DNA of 64,000 nt from positions 9,615,487-9,679,486 of the forward strand of contig NC_031781.1 of assembly GCF_001522545.3 (NCBI RefSeq), in the 5' to 3' direction. The notes beneath the pieces were generated by a model, which saw only the letters and a program-made list of their open reading frames with translations, was not told the origin of the DNA and searched no databases. Positions within the stretch are counted from its first letter, which is position 1, and every line of letters starts with the position of its first letter. The stretch is from Parus major (lineage: Eukaryota; Chordata; Aves; Passeriformes; Paridae). This document shows positions 1 through 11,794 of the stretch, piece after piece. The translations under genes were made by a program, and so were the position numbers.

Positions 1-3000
1 GAGGGCTGATGCCACAACACTTTTCATCCTCAGAAGTGATGTTTGCTTACGCATGGCTTATCTCTGTTAGCCTCAGATCTTGTAAAAATTCCAGCTCTGC
101 ATCTTTGTGTAGGTCAAACTTGCTGTCCCCCAGTGAGGAAGAGCAAGTTTTCCAAAACAAAGTAGGACAATTAGAGCCCTCAGATCTGTTGGAGCAGGAC
201 TGTGTGGGCTTTTGCTGCTGCTGCCATGCCAACTTTTGGATCTGCTTGGGCTAGCCACAGAACTTCTGACTCTGCAGGCAGAGATTTAGAGCAGCAAGGT
301 CTGTCCCTGACTAGGTTTGAAATTATTATTGGTCTGAAGAGAAAAGTATGTATTTTGTCTCTTCCTCATTTTCCTCTTGCCCCTATCCAGCATTGCCTTG
401 GCATAAGTAATTTGCATCTTATTATTTCAGCTGCCCTAAATTGGGGGACACTGTCATGCCAGGGCTGATTATTTGGCGGCTCTGGGCAATTTTCTCTGTT
501 AGGCAACTGTAATACATTTTCATGTTCTTTTATAATGAGCTTTATTTACCAAATTGGCAATTCCTCTGTTGAGAAATAACTGATTACAGCATTCAGGGAG
601 TTGCTGTCATCTCAAGATACGCAGGTGTCTGTGGAACATAACCAGATGTGATCATTCAGACAGTGAACTCAATTGGGGTGGGGGGGAAATATCAGCCATA
701 AAATCATAAATGTAACAGCTACAGCTAATGTTGGCCAGGTGCATTGCGGCTGTTTGCAGCCCAACAAGGACAAAGTGGCACTCGAAGGCCATCCACTGCC
801 TCCAGATGAGGGACTGCACTGCTTGTTTGTTAGCTGAAAATACACCTCTTACCTTTCACTGCACTTCAATACTGGCTTGCCTGACTCTGTCTCCAAAAGT
901 TTCTGAGGACAGACATTCATTTGTGGCACAGCCTTGAAATGAGAAACTCCTCTGTCCTGCTGTGTTGGGTTTAATTTTAGCTTACTCTGTGCTGGATGTC
1001 TACAAACTTCTTGGTGATCATGTCCGTGGGGACTGTGGTCCCAAATGCCTTTCAGGCAGTTCCTTTCCTTTGGTGTTTCCTAGTGGCCAGGAGCACTTCT
1101 GTTGCTGCTCTTGCCTTAATCACCAGCTCAGACATGTGAGCCTGGGGGAAAATATGATTACCAGGGATGTCAATAGGAAACTGCTGAAGATGAAGTTCAG
1201 TTGCAGAGTCTCGGCTGCTATCCAAGTAAAAATGTGCAGATAACAGAGCTTCTTGAGTTGAATGTTTTCTCTTCCCCCTCATCCTCGCTGCCCCTGTAGT
1301 ACCAAGGCCCTTTCAAAGAAGGAAGAAGCCCTGTACCTTCTATTAGGCTCCCTCTTTGTATGTTTCTCCTTGACTGCTTGTTGGATATTCAGAGCAATTT
1401 TTTTCTGTGCAAGATTGTGACAGCAGGTGTCAGTTGTGCTCCAGAGTGGCAGAGATCATTATTCCTGGAGCCTGGTGTCCAGTGTTGAATAGATGTCCTT
1501 TCCACACTGCTACCACCACAGCTGGCATTAATGGACAACTTAGGACAGCAGGATAAACAAGGTCTAAATCTATTGTGGAAGCTGAATTAGAGACAGTTTC
1601 CTCCAAAGGCAACTTTGAGGTGGGGTAGAGGCAGCCACACTGCTGTCTGTGCTGCATGTGCTGGATAGAAAGAAGCTCTTTTGTGACCAGGGGTATCTGT
1701 GAGCTGTTTCACCAACTAAAACCAAACCTGCCCATGGCCAGGAGCAGCTTGGGCACAGTGCTCCCTTCAGCTGAGCAGTGCATGTCCATTTTGCTTGCCT
1801 GGTTATTGCACTTCTCTGCAAACTGGGTAATTCTGTGTACAAATGCATCCAGGGATTCGGATGCAATGCTCACAATTGTGGTAATTTCATGTGAAAATAC
1901 AGCTTGCAGAGTGCCTGCTTTAAGAGTATGAATTGTTTTAAAACTTGCCAGATGAATGGAAAGAACAACCTTTTTATTCATGCATAATTTCTTAGTGTTG
2001 CAGGAAGGGAAAAGAACAAAACCAGAGAAGTTAGAGAAGATACAGGAAATAACAAAACTGATAAAAAATTTCCAGTAGGCCTCAGTATCTTTGTAAATGA
2101 AACATTCAACAAGCAGCACTTTGAGATTCCAATGTGTGAGAACATCACCAGTGCTCTAAGCACCAAATTTGTGATCTTGCATAAAAACTCAACCCATTGC
2201 CTCCTGTTGTTAATATTTCACACTTGGCTTTGCAAGATGCTTTATCTAATATCCTCTCTGCATTTAGGCAGCTACCTGCTCTGCCTTGTCCATAACAGGA
2301 GAGGCGGGAGGAAGAAGGCAATTGCCAAGTGTGTCTGTAATCTATGTAGGAGGGTTTTGTGTAGCTGTAGGGGGAGAAGCGTAAGTCTCATTTCCTATTT
2401 TATAGTCTGCTGAATCCTGTGATCTCATGCTGTGTGCTCCTTTTCCGAGCAGAATTTTTCAATTTGTCTTTCAAGTTGTTGATATTTTTTTATTCCCAAA
2501 CTGGTTAAAAGTGTTTGTCTGTAACTTGTTGATAAATTGTGTCTGACTCCCTCTCTGCCAGTCTTGTGTGTGTCTCCAGACCACCTTTTTCTTCTCTTGT
2601 CTTGTGCCCTCCCAGTGGGCCATTGCATCCAGCACTTAAGTGTTATCAGCCCTTTTTGGGAACCCATGGAAGCCTGAAGGGCTGTCCAGTGTCCTGTCAC
2701 ATGTAACTCCACATTTGCTCCCATTCATGTGGGTTTTATCCTTGTCCAAATCTGGATGTGATATTCCTGAACTGACTCACCTGCTTTGTAAACCCTATCA
2801 CTCTGCTCTTGGTGTGTGTTGGATTCCCCTCACTTGCCCTGTTCTCTGTTCCTTGGGGGAGTGAAGACTGATGAGGGCTGAAGTGACTGGGCTGTATCAC
2901 CTTTGAGCTGAGGCTGTTCAGGCTGGTAATGCTGCCCCTCCATCTCCCACTCTGCTGTGTAATTGTGCTGGCAGAGTAGTAGTTTTGCAGCCTGGGGCAA

Positions 3001-6000
3001 AGCCAGAGGAAGCAAATGGAGCAGCCACTGGTCTCAGGAGAGCTCCCTGTCAAAAGTGTGTCTTGGATTTAATGACACGTGTTCTTTCAGACTTTTTATA
3101 GAGGTCAGAGCATGGCAGGAAACTTTCCTCTGTTGTCTTCCTAGGGAGAGCAGCACACAAACTTTTCTTTCCAAGTTGAAATCAATTGTTCCCTCAGGGC
3201 TAAGTAACAAACTGCTCCTGTAGCTGATTTCCCCTTGTGAATGGCCTAAATTAGATGCTCTCCCTGGTTGCCCTCATTGGAATGGCTTGTGCTTTATCCA
3301 GCCATTTTGTTTGTGCCATTTGCAATGAGATGTTGATAACACTTGTCTGGTTCCTGCTGCCCTGTGTTGTTCTGTATGGGAGCTATTGCATGGCAGGCCT
3401 GTTGCCCCAGGGAGTGTCAGAGAAGAGGCAGCAGGGACCTGGAATCTCATTTGGATTCCTACTTTGCTTCCTCCTTTGTTTTCAGAAAGTGTGTTTAAAA
3501 ATAATTTCTGGTATCTTTGGAGCAGGTTTGCTAATTGACATGAGTTGAAAAAAAGCCCTTTGGCTCACTTGGATCTTTTTGAGGAGTTAGAATCTGTTTG
3601 CCTCCTTATGGATCCCTGAAAGCTTAGTTTCAAAATCCTTTTTGAATACTGAGATGATATTGGGGTGATAGCTGCAGGGTAAATTGTCTTCATTCTCATC
3701 TAGTGCTAACATTTTTGGCAAACTGGTGTGTGCAGTTCAGTCCTATACACTTCCAACTGCCTGCTCTACAGAATTTTAAAAAAGTTACCTTCAGTGTTTA
3801 AGACCAGAAAACAGTCTGGAGTCACTCCAGCTGTGCCTTCTGCCTCTGTATCTGTACATGAGCAGCTCTGCTGGGGTCTCTGGGTGGGCATCTCCTTGCC
3901 AGTGAGGCAAGCTTTTGTGTTATTTAGTCCTTGAACTGTCTGAGTTAATCTCCCTAATGGCCAGCAGTGGAGGACATGAGTGACACTCCCTCAGGAGGAA
4001 TGAAAAGGATGTTATTTTCCCCCTCCTGTGACCTCTTGAACATCCCACCATACCCATTTTCTTGGTGGTGGAGTCCATCGTCATAATGAGTTTGGTTTTT
4101 ATTTTCTGTGAATGGGGAGTGCCACTGTAAGTCAGGATTAGCTAAACATAACATTAAAAATAAAGCACGGCTATTAATTTAATGGGTTCCTCATTACAAC
4201 CATCATAAAACAAGTAAACAGGAACTCTGCCAGTGCTGCCTGCAGTCCTCCTCCAAGTGGCTGAACCAAGGGAGAGATTTGAACTCTTGCCATTTGATAA
4301 AGCCATGTGTGAACATGGCTCTTTAAAAATTAATTCTTTACTTTTCCTTTAGTTGCCTTTCAACTGCTGAAGAAGCCTGGCCAGTGACTGCAACAGAGCT
4401 TTGCAGCTCTTAATGACACAGAGGGGAAATGCCGGTTCAGGATGTAGCTTAAATCATATCAGCCAAAATAAAACATAACAAAAGGCAGAGAAATTGTTCT
4501 TTGTGGACTGCTTCACTGAAACAGCCTTTGTAGTCCCTTTAATCCTTACTTACTTATTTTTCTTTTCCAAAGGACAATAAGAAAATTTTGTTTTGGGACC
4601 TTTCCCCCTCTACTATTTACCTTCCAGAGCTCTCTTGCCAGCTATTGGCAGCTTCCTTGGATTGGAATTTTCTGCATTAAATGGATCACACTGTGGATCT
4701 GTGGTGGCCACATAGACTGGGTGTCTGCTCCCAAGTACAGTTCTGTTGCTGCATCTCAGTGGAAAGTGTGCTGTGGGAGGCACACAGAGGTGTCCAAACA
4801 GAGTGTAAGCTGAAAACAGCAGAATTATCTGTGTGCTTCCAGATAATTATCTAATTAATAATATCTAAGTTCTTAATTAATTCTTAAATTAATAATTATC
4901 TAAGTTCTTCCAGACTTAAATCAGGTGCTTGTGCAGTGCTGTGGCGTCTTTAAGTTTAAAGAGGTTACAGAAGAGAAAATACTCATCCATTTGTTTGAAG
5001 ACTCCATTCTAGTTATTTTTATACAGTACCTTCTGGCATCCTGAAGTTTACATTCCCAAACTGGAGGGTGGTTTATAAAATGGAATATCCACAATAATGT
5101 ATTTAATATCCAGCTGTGAAACCTCAGTGCCAGCTGTTGGTTCCACCCAGCTGCTGGCTGGCCACACTGGCCCGTGCTAGGAAAAAGGAGCTTTTCTATC
5201 TGAAGGAAAGGGTTGCCATTTAGTCTGTGGCCAAACAGATAAAGAAGGGGCTTCATGCTTCAGAGTCTAAGCTGATTATCTGTGTGAAAGTACCCTCAGC
5301 CAGCAGAGTCTGGCTCCTCACTTCTCAGAAAACAAAGCAGATGTCCTCTTCTGAGGCTGCAGGTGGTGCTGTATTGCTCACTGCTGATCCGAAGCTCAAG
5401 GAGTTTCATTTGAGGCTACTTTGCAGCAATGAATGTGATTAGATCTCTCTAGGTTACAGGAATCCAACGTTGAGGTGACAGTATCCAAGTGTGGCATCAG
5501 GAGAAAGAGATACATTTGCTTCTTTGTGACTGATGGGCTGATGTTTCAAAGTGTAGGGTTTTTTTCAGGGTAAAAAAAACTTCATTCAACACTGCAAGGA
5601 ATTGCACAGAAAAATGATACCCACGTGCACACCATAAATTTAAGGTGATCTATATAATTCTTCTGGCTGTGAACTTGGTCACTGCCAACCAGTGCTTACC
5701 TTGTGGGATTGGAGGTCCAAACTCAGCTCTATGGAAAAACCAAGCACACCCATTACAGGGAGGTTTTATTAAGTTGTACTCAAGACAATTGTGCTCCAGA
5801 TCTCTCTGCAGTCACCCCTGAGATTGGGAGCTTTAACACTGCTACAGACCTTGCAGCACTCCTGAGCATGCAGATGAAAACATAGTCACAGCTGCTCTCA
5901 GGAGGGCAGAATTCTGCCACTCTCAACTTGAAAGAAAATTGGATTTTAATGAGGAGTATAAGGTGAAAACTTCTGAAACTTGGAAGCTTTTCACCATCCT

Positions 6001-6840
6001 ATGAGAATGTGGACCATGTTGCAAAAAGCATGAAAGGTGGCTCAGCCCTGCTTCTGCCCACAGGGCTACCCTGTGAACAAGTCTCCCTGGGGAGAGCTCC
6101 TGGCTCTCTGTGCTCTCCTTGCTCCATCTGGTCAACAAGAATTAGATCCCTTCCATCCAGCCTTAGATTTCAGGGTTAATTAATTTATAAACCAGTCTGC
6201 AATATTTCTTCTTGTTGCTATATATCCCTACATATTCTCCCAAAAGTCTTTTCCAGGTTTTTAAAGCTATATCAAATCTCTACCTGCTGACTGCAGAAGT
6301 CCCTCCCTGTCATGGTGTCTGTATGTCAAAAGAGGCTGTGCCTGGCCCAGGGTTTTTCCTCCTGTGTTGAACCCTGGGGATTAAGTAGTTCATGGGAGTG
6401 AAGAGGAAGTGCTCAGGGAAAAGGGGTGGTTGAAAACATACCTTTGACTCTTAACTTGGGAACGTAACAAATGGCCTTGGTTCAGGTTTTCTAAGGAATC
6501 TCCAAGCTCTGAAAATTTGGTTTAGTGAATATGGCAGGTGAGTCTCAGAACTGTACAATAAATTAATGGACTTTTCCATGGATGTGTGCACAGTGTATCA
6601 AGTAGTGTTATGGTGCTCTTAGTCCAGACTTCCCGACACAAAGTCATCAGTGATTTTGTAGCCCCCTTAGTGTTGACAGAGATACTCCTACCCAAAGAGT
6701 GAAACAGGGACTTCTGGAGAAGCCTTAGGTACCTTCTGCCTTCCCTAAAGCACTTTGCAGGGCACTGACTGTGGGCACATCTGTGCAAACTGAAAAGCAA
6801 ACTGATCCTGCTGACTCTGCCTCATTTTCCTTCCCCTGAC
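1..6840. other. Intergenic sequence, no gene recognised
   Basis: I see no reading frame with recognisable protein similarity, no paired splice sites around a coding-like frame, and no RNA gene here. Open frames are short and overlap on both strands, as expected by chance. Base composition is mixed, with AT-rich patches near 4.84-4.92 kb and 6.2 kb. The stretch lies more than 16 kb upstream of the PLXNA1 promoter. In mammals PLXNA1 is preceded by a large gene-poor interval, which would agree with the absence of genes. Confidence 0.6.
4841..4912. repeat. AT-rich imperfect direct repeat
   Basis: Two copies of a 22-23 bp AT-rich unit lie at 4853-4874 and 4887-4909. Each runs from AATTAATAAT to ATCTAAGTTCTT, and the second has one extra T. 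They are separated by a short TTAATTAATTC-type spacer. The pattern looks like a small local duplication in simple AT-rich sequence rather than a transposon. Confidence 0.7.
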
Positions 6841-7270
6841 AAGTAATTGAGTGGTTGCACTTTATTAATGCTAATGACTTTCTAGTTTGAGCTGTTAGTG
6901 TACAGTTTGATATTTATATTTATTTATTTGTAACATCCAGACTTTGTACTCTCTGGATTAATCCTCAAGCTAATCTGATGCTGAGCCATTATTGTGACAA
7001 TTGAGTCACAATACAATTTGACATTCATGCTGTACCTGGTGTAGCTAATTTATGTAACTCAATTTATAAATTACATAAATAGGTTACATAATTTACCACA
7101 TACCTTGTACACTTCACAGTAATATTCCCAGCTTGCAATTTAAACAATCTTTATACCGAGAATAATTTACACTGAAGACTCTTTAATAATTCTGCAGTCT
7201 GTTCCTGGACAGGTAAGGAGTCGTGTTTGTTAAATAAACACTTGCTAGTGTTGATTTTAACTTATTAATC
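6841..7270. promoter_or_regulatory. AT-rich island, candidate conserved regulatory element
   Basis: About 430 bp of low-GC, non-repetitive sequence sits between GC-richer flanks. It is dense in homeodomain-type cores (TAATTG, TTAATG, ATTAATC, TTTAATAATT). A TGAGTCA AP-1 site at 7002-7008 lies in the arm of a 9-bp inverted repeat (6990-6998 with 7005-7013). A second 10-bp inverted repeat is ATTTATGTAA (7048-7057) with TTACATAAAT (7071-7080). No open frame fits it. This composition is typical of vertebrate developmental enhancers; the regulatory role is inferred and conservation was not measured. Confidence 0.35.
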
Positions 7271-8689
7271 ACCCTGTCCTGCTTCCCAGATAATCTGTAG
7301 CCTGTCCTGGGTGATGCTCTGCTGGCAAGGCCAGACCTCTGCATAAGTCCATGTCTTCAGCTTCTGCCTTTCAGCAGCTGCTTGCCTGGGAATGATGTAT
7401 TTTTTCCTCTGTTATCCAACTGAAACTTCAGTGCAGCTGGTCCTTGTTGGAAGACCAGCTCTGCTGCCAGCATCCTCATCCAGGAGCGCAGAACCCCGGC
7501 TTCTCCATCACCCACCCAAGCACATGTGTGATGGGCAGTGGTGTGACCATGGTGAGGTGGGGCTGGAGGTGAGGAGAGGGCTTTGCACTGATCTGGGAGA
7601 GCTTGAGATGCAGGGGTAGAGGACACCTCCATGGGCAGTGGCCCAGAGATGTTATATGTGACAAGTCCTTGGGAAGTTTCTGCCTCACCAGCTGGTGTTA
7701 GAGTGAGACAGGTCCTACTCCAGACCTTGTGGCACCAAGGGGTCAAAAGGAAGTGGTGAAAAGCATCATGCAACCTGTTCACAACAGCACCTCCAGGCAT
7801 CTTGCAGGAAGCACTTTGGCCCCAAAGCTTTCCTCCAGGAGCAGCCCCTGGCAAGCAGCCCCAGCCCTGGGACACAGAGGAGGAGGATGGTGCTGTTCAT
7901 CCCCCCTTGTCTGGGAGGCCTGTGGGCCGGTTTCTATCACTCCTCATCCCTGGGGTTCTGTGAGTGGCCGTGACTGTCACTGTGTGGCTGGCAGGTGTCA
8001 GCCTGGGTGTCTGGCTGTGCCCAGAGGCAATGTGCTCCTTACAGCTGGGCACAGTGTTGAGCTGCTGGTAATGTTTCCAGAGGTCCTGCTCTCCAGATAT
8101 GTCACTTCCCATCTTTTGGAGTCCAGGCTGTGGCCAAACAGCTCCCATATGGGCAGCAGTAGAGAAGAGAGGCAGTGGGGCAAGGACCTGGAGACAGGTG
8201 CTCATGCAAACATCAGCATCACCATTCTCCTGTCACTTTTCATCCTGCTGCCACTGCCTGGATTCTCCACTTTCCCCAGGAGGGGCCAGTGGTGACAAAG
8301 ACCATTAATTTTGGAGCAACTGCTTCAAAACCCCATCAGACCCCAAAGCTGTCACCCTGTGACTGATGCCTCTGAGCACCACAGATATCAAATAAAATAT
8401 TTAGGAGTGGGGATGGAGGCTGTCTCATAGCCCTGGCAGCCACCATGGCCACCAGCCACCTCACACTGATGCTCAGCACTCTCCCCTTCCCCACGGCCCT
8501 GCTGGGAGGAGACATTCCATCCTTGAGCTCCCTGGTATCTGGGGGACCACGGCTCCCCCCAGCTCTGCCTTTGCTCCTCCCAATCTGTGTCCCAATCCGA
8601 GCCAGCAAATGAGCATTATGTGCACACAATCGCAGGACATGCACGAGCCAGACCCACGCACCCCAAACCCATGGGCAGACCCCAACCTG
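7271..8689. other. Intergenic sequence, no gene recognised
   Basis: This GC-moderate sequence has several overlapping open frames on both strands, the longest about 188 codons at 7729-8295. None has a recognisable domain, codon bias or splice structure, and opposite-strand frames cover the same bases, so I read them as chance frames. Confidence 0.55.
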
Positions 8690-9075
8690 GCCGGCTCCTG
8701 TAATTATCTCCTGCAAGGCGAAACAATTAGGAGTTTCTGCTGTCCTCTCCCTCCCTTCCCCCTTCCTCTTCATTGTTCTTGGCAAAAAAAGGTTAATTAA
8801 ACTCAGAAAATATCCCTTTTCTCCCCCCCTCCTAAGCATGAGACTTAATTTTCTCTTTGTATTTAATTAATTCCTGCAAAGGCTCTGACTATATTTTTTT
8901 GGTATAATTTCTTTCTTTGTCTCTCTCATTGTTAATCCTTGCATATTCAGTTTTTCTCCTCCCTTTTCCCCTAGATTTGAAATTCTATTACCATTTCAGA
9001 AGGCAGGCGTTTGAAGAGAAAATTGAATACCCGTCCAGTCTTGATAAGAAGGGACATTTGGTACTAACGGTAATT
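8690..9075. promoter_or_regulatory. Candidate non-coding conserved block
   Basis: AT-rich segments with homeodomain-like cores (CTGTAATTATCTCC near 8697, GGTTAATTAAACTC near 8790, TTTAATTAATTCC near 8860) alternate with pyrimidine tracts, then a balanced-composition stretch to about 9075. There is no repeat or coding signature. The pattern resembles a conserved non-coding element, but this is inference from composition and motif density only. Confidence 0.22.
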
Positions 9076-9249
9076 TGTGAAGCAGATTTCCCCACACCCC
9101 GTGGTTGGTCCGCACCTTTCTCTCTGCGTTTGCCGTGGATGATGTGCGTGTGCCATAGGGGCGTGGGGATGTCACAGCATTTTGCAGCCTTTATATCCCT
9201 GGATTACTGCGTCAGGGCCGTAATGCCCCGGCAGCCGCGTGTGGGGATG

Positions 9250-10130
9250 GGGTGACACGGTGACACGCTGTGTCTGACACCTCCCATGCACCTTCACACT
9301 CCTCAGGAGCCGATCCTGCACCCCACTTTGCTCTTTTTGCCCAGGGGTGATGCCCGATCGTGTTGTCCCCATGGTTTTAGGGGAAGCTGTGTTGTTTTCA
9401 GGAGAGCTCCTGTTCCCAGCTCCAGGAATATCCTCGGTGCCAGCAGGAGTGGGAGCAGCTGCCCTGAGCCTCCCTGTGCGGAGCACGAGGGGTCATTCCC
9501 GTGCTCTGGCTGTCGGAATGGGCTGGCCAGGGTACCGCATCCACACCGCCGTCTCGGGGCTGTGGCCCCGGGGTCCTGGGGCTCCTCCGTCCCAGACACA
9601 GCCCTGGGCACAACCCTTGTGTCCCTCGTGCCCTTCCCCACCTTGTCCTCGCACCTAGCGTGGGGGGCACGGTGCTGAGGTTCGGGTATCTGCTGACGGT
9701 GGGAAAACAGGTCCGGGGATTTATGGTGACTTTTCCCCCTGCTCGGGGCTCGCTGTCCCCTCCTGTGGCCTCCCCGGCTCGGGGCATCCTGCGCCGGTCC
9801 CCGGCACCCCCAGCGCCCCCAGCCTCTCCGCAGGGCCCGAGGGTCCCCCGGTCTGTCCCCCGGCCCGTCCCCCGGTCCGTCCCCGGTCTGTCCCTCGGTG
9901 CCGGCAGCAGCAGCAGCAGGTGGCACTGTCGGCCCGCGCTGCCGCCGCCGCTCCATCGGCCGGGGCCGGGGCCGGGAGGGTCCCGGATGCCCCGGGTACG
10001 GGACTGCTCAGCCCGAAGTGCATCTCCGTGAGGGTCCCGGCCGAGCCGAGCTCTGACCGCCTGGTGCGGGACAAGTCCCCCGAGTGTGGCGAGGGGATGG
10101 AACAGGCTCCCGACATGGTCTGGGTGATGC
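9250..10130. promoter_or_regulatory. CpG-rich block, possible orphan CpG island
   Basis: GC content and CpG frequency rise sharply here, with runs of GCCGCCGCC, CCGGGGCCGGGGCCGGG and a CAG run near 9905-9918. The block stops just before the repeat and CR1 fragment starting at 10137. Overlapping long frames on both strands (for example 9303-9956 minus and 9501-10031 plus) are low complexity in Gly, Pro, Arg and Ala, and reflect GC richness rather than coding. Orphan CpG islands upstream of developmental genes often mark alternative promoters or non-coding RNA promoters. I see no transcript structure to confirm that here. Confidence 0.3.
9843..9901. repeat. 12-bp GC-rich tandem repeat, about 5 units
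   Basis: Five units of the form GTCCCCCGGTCT run head to tail at 9843-9854, 9855-9866, 9867-9878, 9879-9889 (one base short) and 9890-9901. It is a local minisatellite inside the CpG-rich block and accounts for the Pro/Val/Arg and Asp/Gly repeats in the overlapping frames. Confidence 0.85.
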
Positions 10131-10136
10131 CCATAC

Positions 10137-10834
10137 CGGCTTGGACGGAGCTGAAGTGAAATATTCCCTGTTTCCTTGCCCGAGAGAGATTCCCCCTGGG
10201 CAGTCTATTCCAATGCTTGACAGCCCTTTCAGTGAAAAATTTCCCTTCATATTCCAATCTAAACCTCACCTGGGGAAACTTGAGGCTGTTTCTTCTCGTT
10301 CTGTCACTTGTTACCTGGGAGAAGAGACTGATCCCCACCTGGTTACAATCTCCTTTCAGTAGGTGGAGAGAGAGAAAAGCTCCTGGCCTTGCTGCCCTAG
10401 AAGTGCCCAGCCTGAGCTGTAGAGCCACCACTGTGGCATGTCTGTGACTCCAGAGAAGCCCTGCACAGGGCTGGGCGTGGGGTCCTGTTTGGTGTTGTGC
10501 TGGGGCTGGAAGGCCCTGGGTCCCAGCAGGGCAGGACTATGATGTCCATGGACCTGGAAGTTCCAACAGGAGCCCCAGGGAGAACTCCCCATCCTGGCAC
10601 AGCCGTCACCCTGAAGTGGAATAGGTGGGACATGATGGGGAGCTGAGGCGGGATGTGAGAGTCTGGAGAAACCTTTTAAGTCCAGGGGCAGCAGCCTGGG
10701 GGTGGAGAGCAGGGGGGTGACTGCTGAAGCTGCAGAGCCCTCAGGGAGCAGCATTCTCCCCACCTCCCTCACTGCTGGGTAAATCATGACGGCTTGGACT
10801 GAGCTGAAGTGAAATATTCTCTGTTTCCTTGCCC
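10137..10834. repeat. 45-bp direct repeat bracketing the CR1 fragment
   Basis: The 45 bp at 10137-10181 recur at 10790-10834 in the same orientation with only two mismatches (G/T and C/T), 653 bp apart. The first copy directly abuts the CR1 fragment; the sequences after the two copies differ. The copies are far too long for a normal CR1 target-site duplication. They may be pieces of an unrecognised repeat family or a small segmental duplication. Confidence 0.75.
10182..10380 (-). mobile_element. CR1-type LINE fragment, 3' end of the reverse-transcriptase ORF
   Basis: CR1 elements are the main non-LTR retrotransposons of birds and reptiles and are usually truncated at the 5' end. The minus-strand translation here contains [11 protein letters not shown] followed by [15 protein letters not shown], which matches the conserved C-terminal tail of CR1 ORF2 (family pattern: RTRGN..., FF..R...HWNRLP). 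On the plus strand the same stretch shows the familiar antisense text, such as TTCCAATGCTTGA and GGGAGAAGAGACTGATCCCC. Only a few hundred bases remain. The normal 3' UTR and terminal octamer repeats are absent, replaced at 10181 by one copy of a 45-bp repeat. It is an inactive relic. The boundaries are approximate, especially the 10380 end. Confidence 0.85.
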
Positions 10835-10916
10835 AAATCTGTAGTTTCCTTCTGGCTCTGAGGCTCTGGGCCATATTGCACATTTGAATTTAAAAGCAGA
10901 CTTGTGCTTAGGCTTG

Positions 10917-10937
10917 TTATTTATTTATTTATTTATT
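10917..10937. repeat. (TTAT)5 microsatellite
   Basis: Five perfect TTAT units plus one extra T. Simple sequence, likely length-polymorphic. Confidence 0.95.
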
Positions 10938-11794
10938 CTAGAATTGTTATTTTCTTTAAAGTCAGGGTCCTTTTTTGCTGCAGATTTGTGGTTCCTCTTC
11001 AAGCAATGACTGATGGGCCCGGGTGCAGGGGGCTGGGGACACGAGTCAGAAGTTGGTCCCTGATTGTGTGGGGTGTCCTTGGGGATGTCTAGAGCTGGCA
11101 GGGAGAGCGTGGTGGAGGGGAGAGCCTGGGAGCCTGGTGCTGGCTCCCAGCCCTGAAAAGGGAGAAGCAGAGTTAAGGCGATAGCTGGGGGTGCTAATGG
11201 GCACCCCTCTTCCCCTCCCTGCTGTAGGATTTGCCATCTGCTGTGTGAGAAGCGGCATTTGCTTGCTTCAGGGATGTCATGTCCCTTCTCAGCATCGCTG
11301 TGCTGTCCTGGCTGGGCTGCACCCTGCCCGTGCCCAGCCAGCCTCGTGTCCCTGAGGGCTGGCCTGCAGCAGAGTGGCTCTGGGCCCTGAACGTGGCCTT
11401 GTGCTTTGTCGTGGGTTTATCTCACTCCCTGGAAAGCCTGAAGGTTGGTCCCCGAGACGATGGCACAGGATGCCCAAGTCCCAGTGGCCATGGCCCCGGC
11501 TCTTGGGCATCTGCTGGGAGCCAAGTGTGGACCAGCCTCACCCCAGGGATGGGAGCAGCTCTACAGAGCAACTTTGGAGTGCAGTGCTGGTGGGCCAGGT
11601 GGAAGGAGAGGGTGGAGAGGGACAGGAGGAAACACAGATAACTAGAAGAGGCAGGAGAGGGGAGGAGGTGGGACAGGTGAAGGAGGAGTTGTGCAGAGAG
11701 GAGGACACTGGGGAAGGAGAGGTAAAGAGCGGGGAGAGAGCCCTGCTGCAGGAGCAGCCACCCCGTGCCGCTCACCCAGCGAGCCCATCTCCCT
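10938..11794. other. Intergenic sequence, no gene recognised
   Basis: GC-rich, non-repetitive sequence with a purine-rich GGAGAGG-type stretch at about 11600-11740. Overlapping chance frames occur on both strands, and none has recognisable similarity. Confidence 0.55.

Noticed and set aside
2425..2724. Minus-strand frame with a Lys/Arg/Gln-rich segment suggestive of a retroelement or coiled coil
   Set aside because: No recognisable retroelement motif, no flanking repeats, and no second supporting frame.
9303..9956. Minus-strand frame of 217 codons and overlapping plus-strand frame 9501-10031
   Set aside because: Low-complexity Gly/Pro/Arg/Ala translations on both strands over a GC-rich, tandem-repeat-bearing block; stops are rare simply because of base composition.
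9721..10431. Minus-strand 236-codon frame as a gene
   Set aside because: Only the part over 10182-10380 is meaningful, and it is the tail of a CR1 reverse transcriptase. The rest reads through the CpG block by chance.
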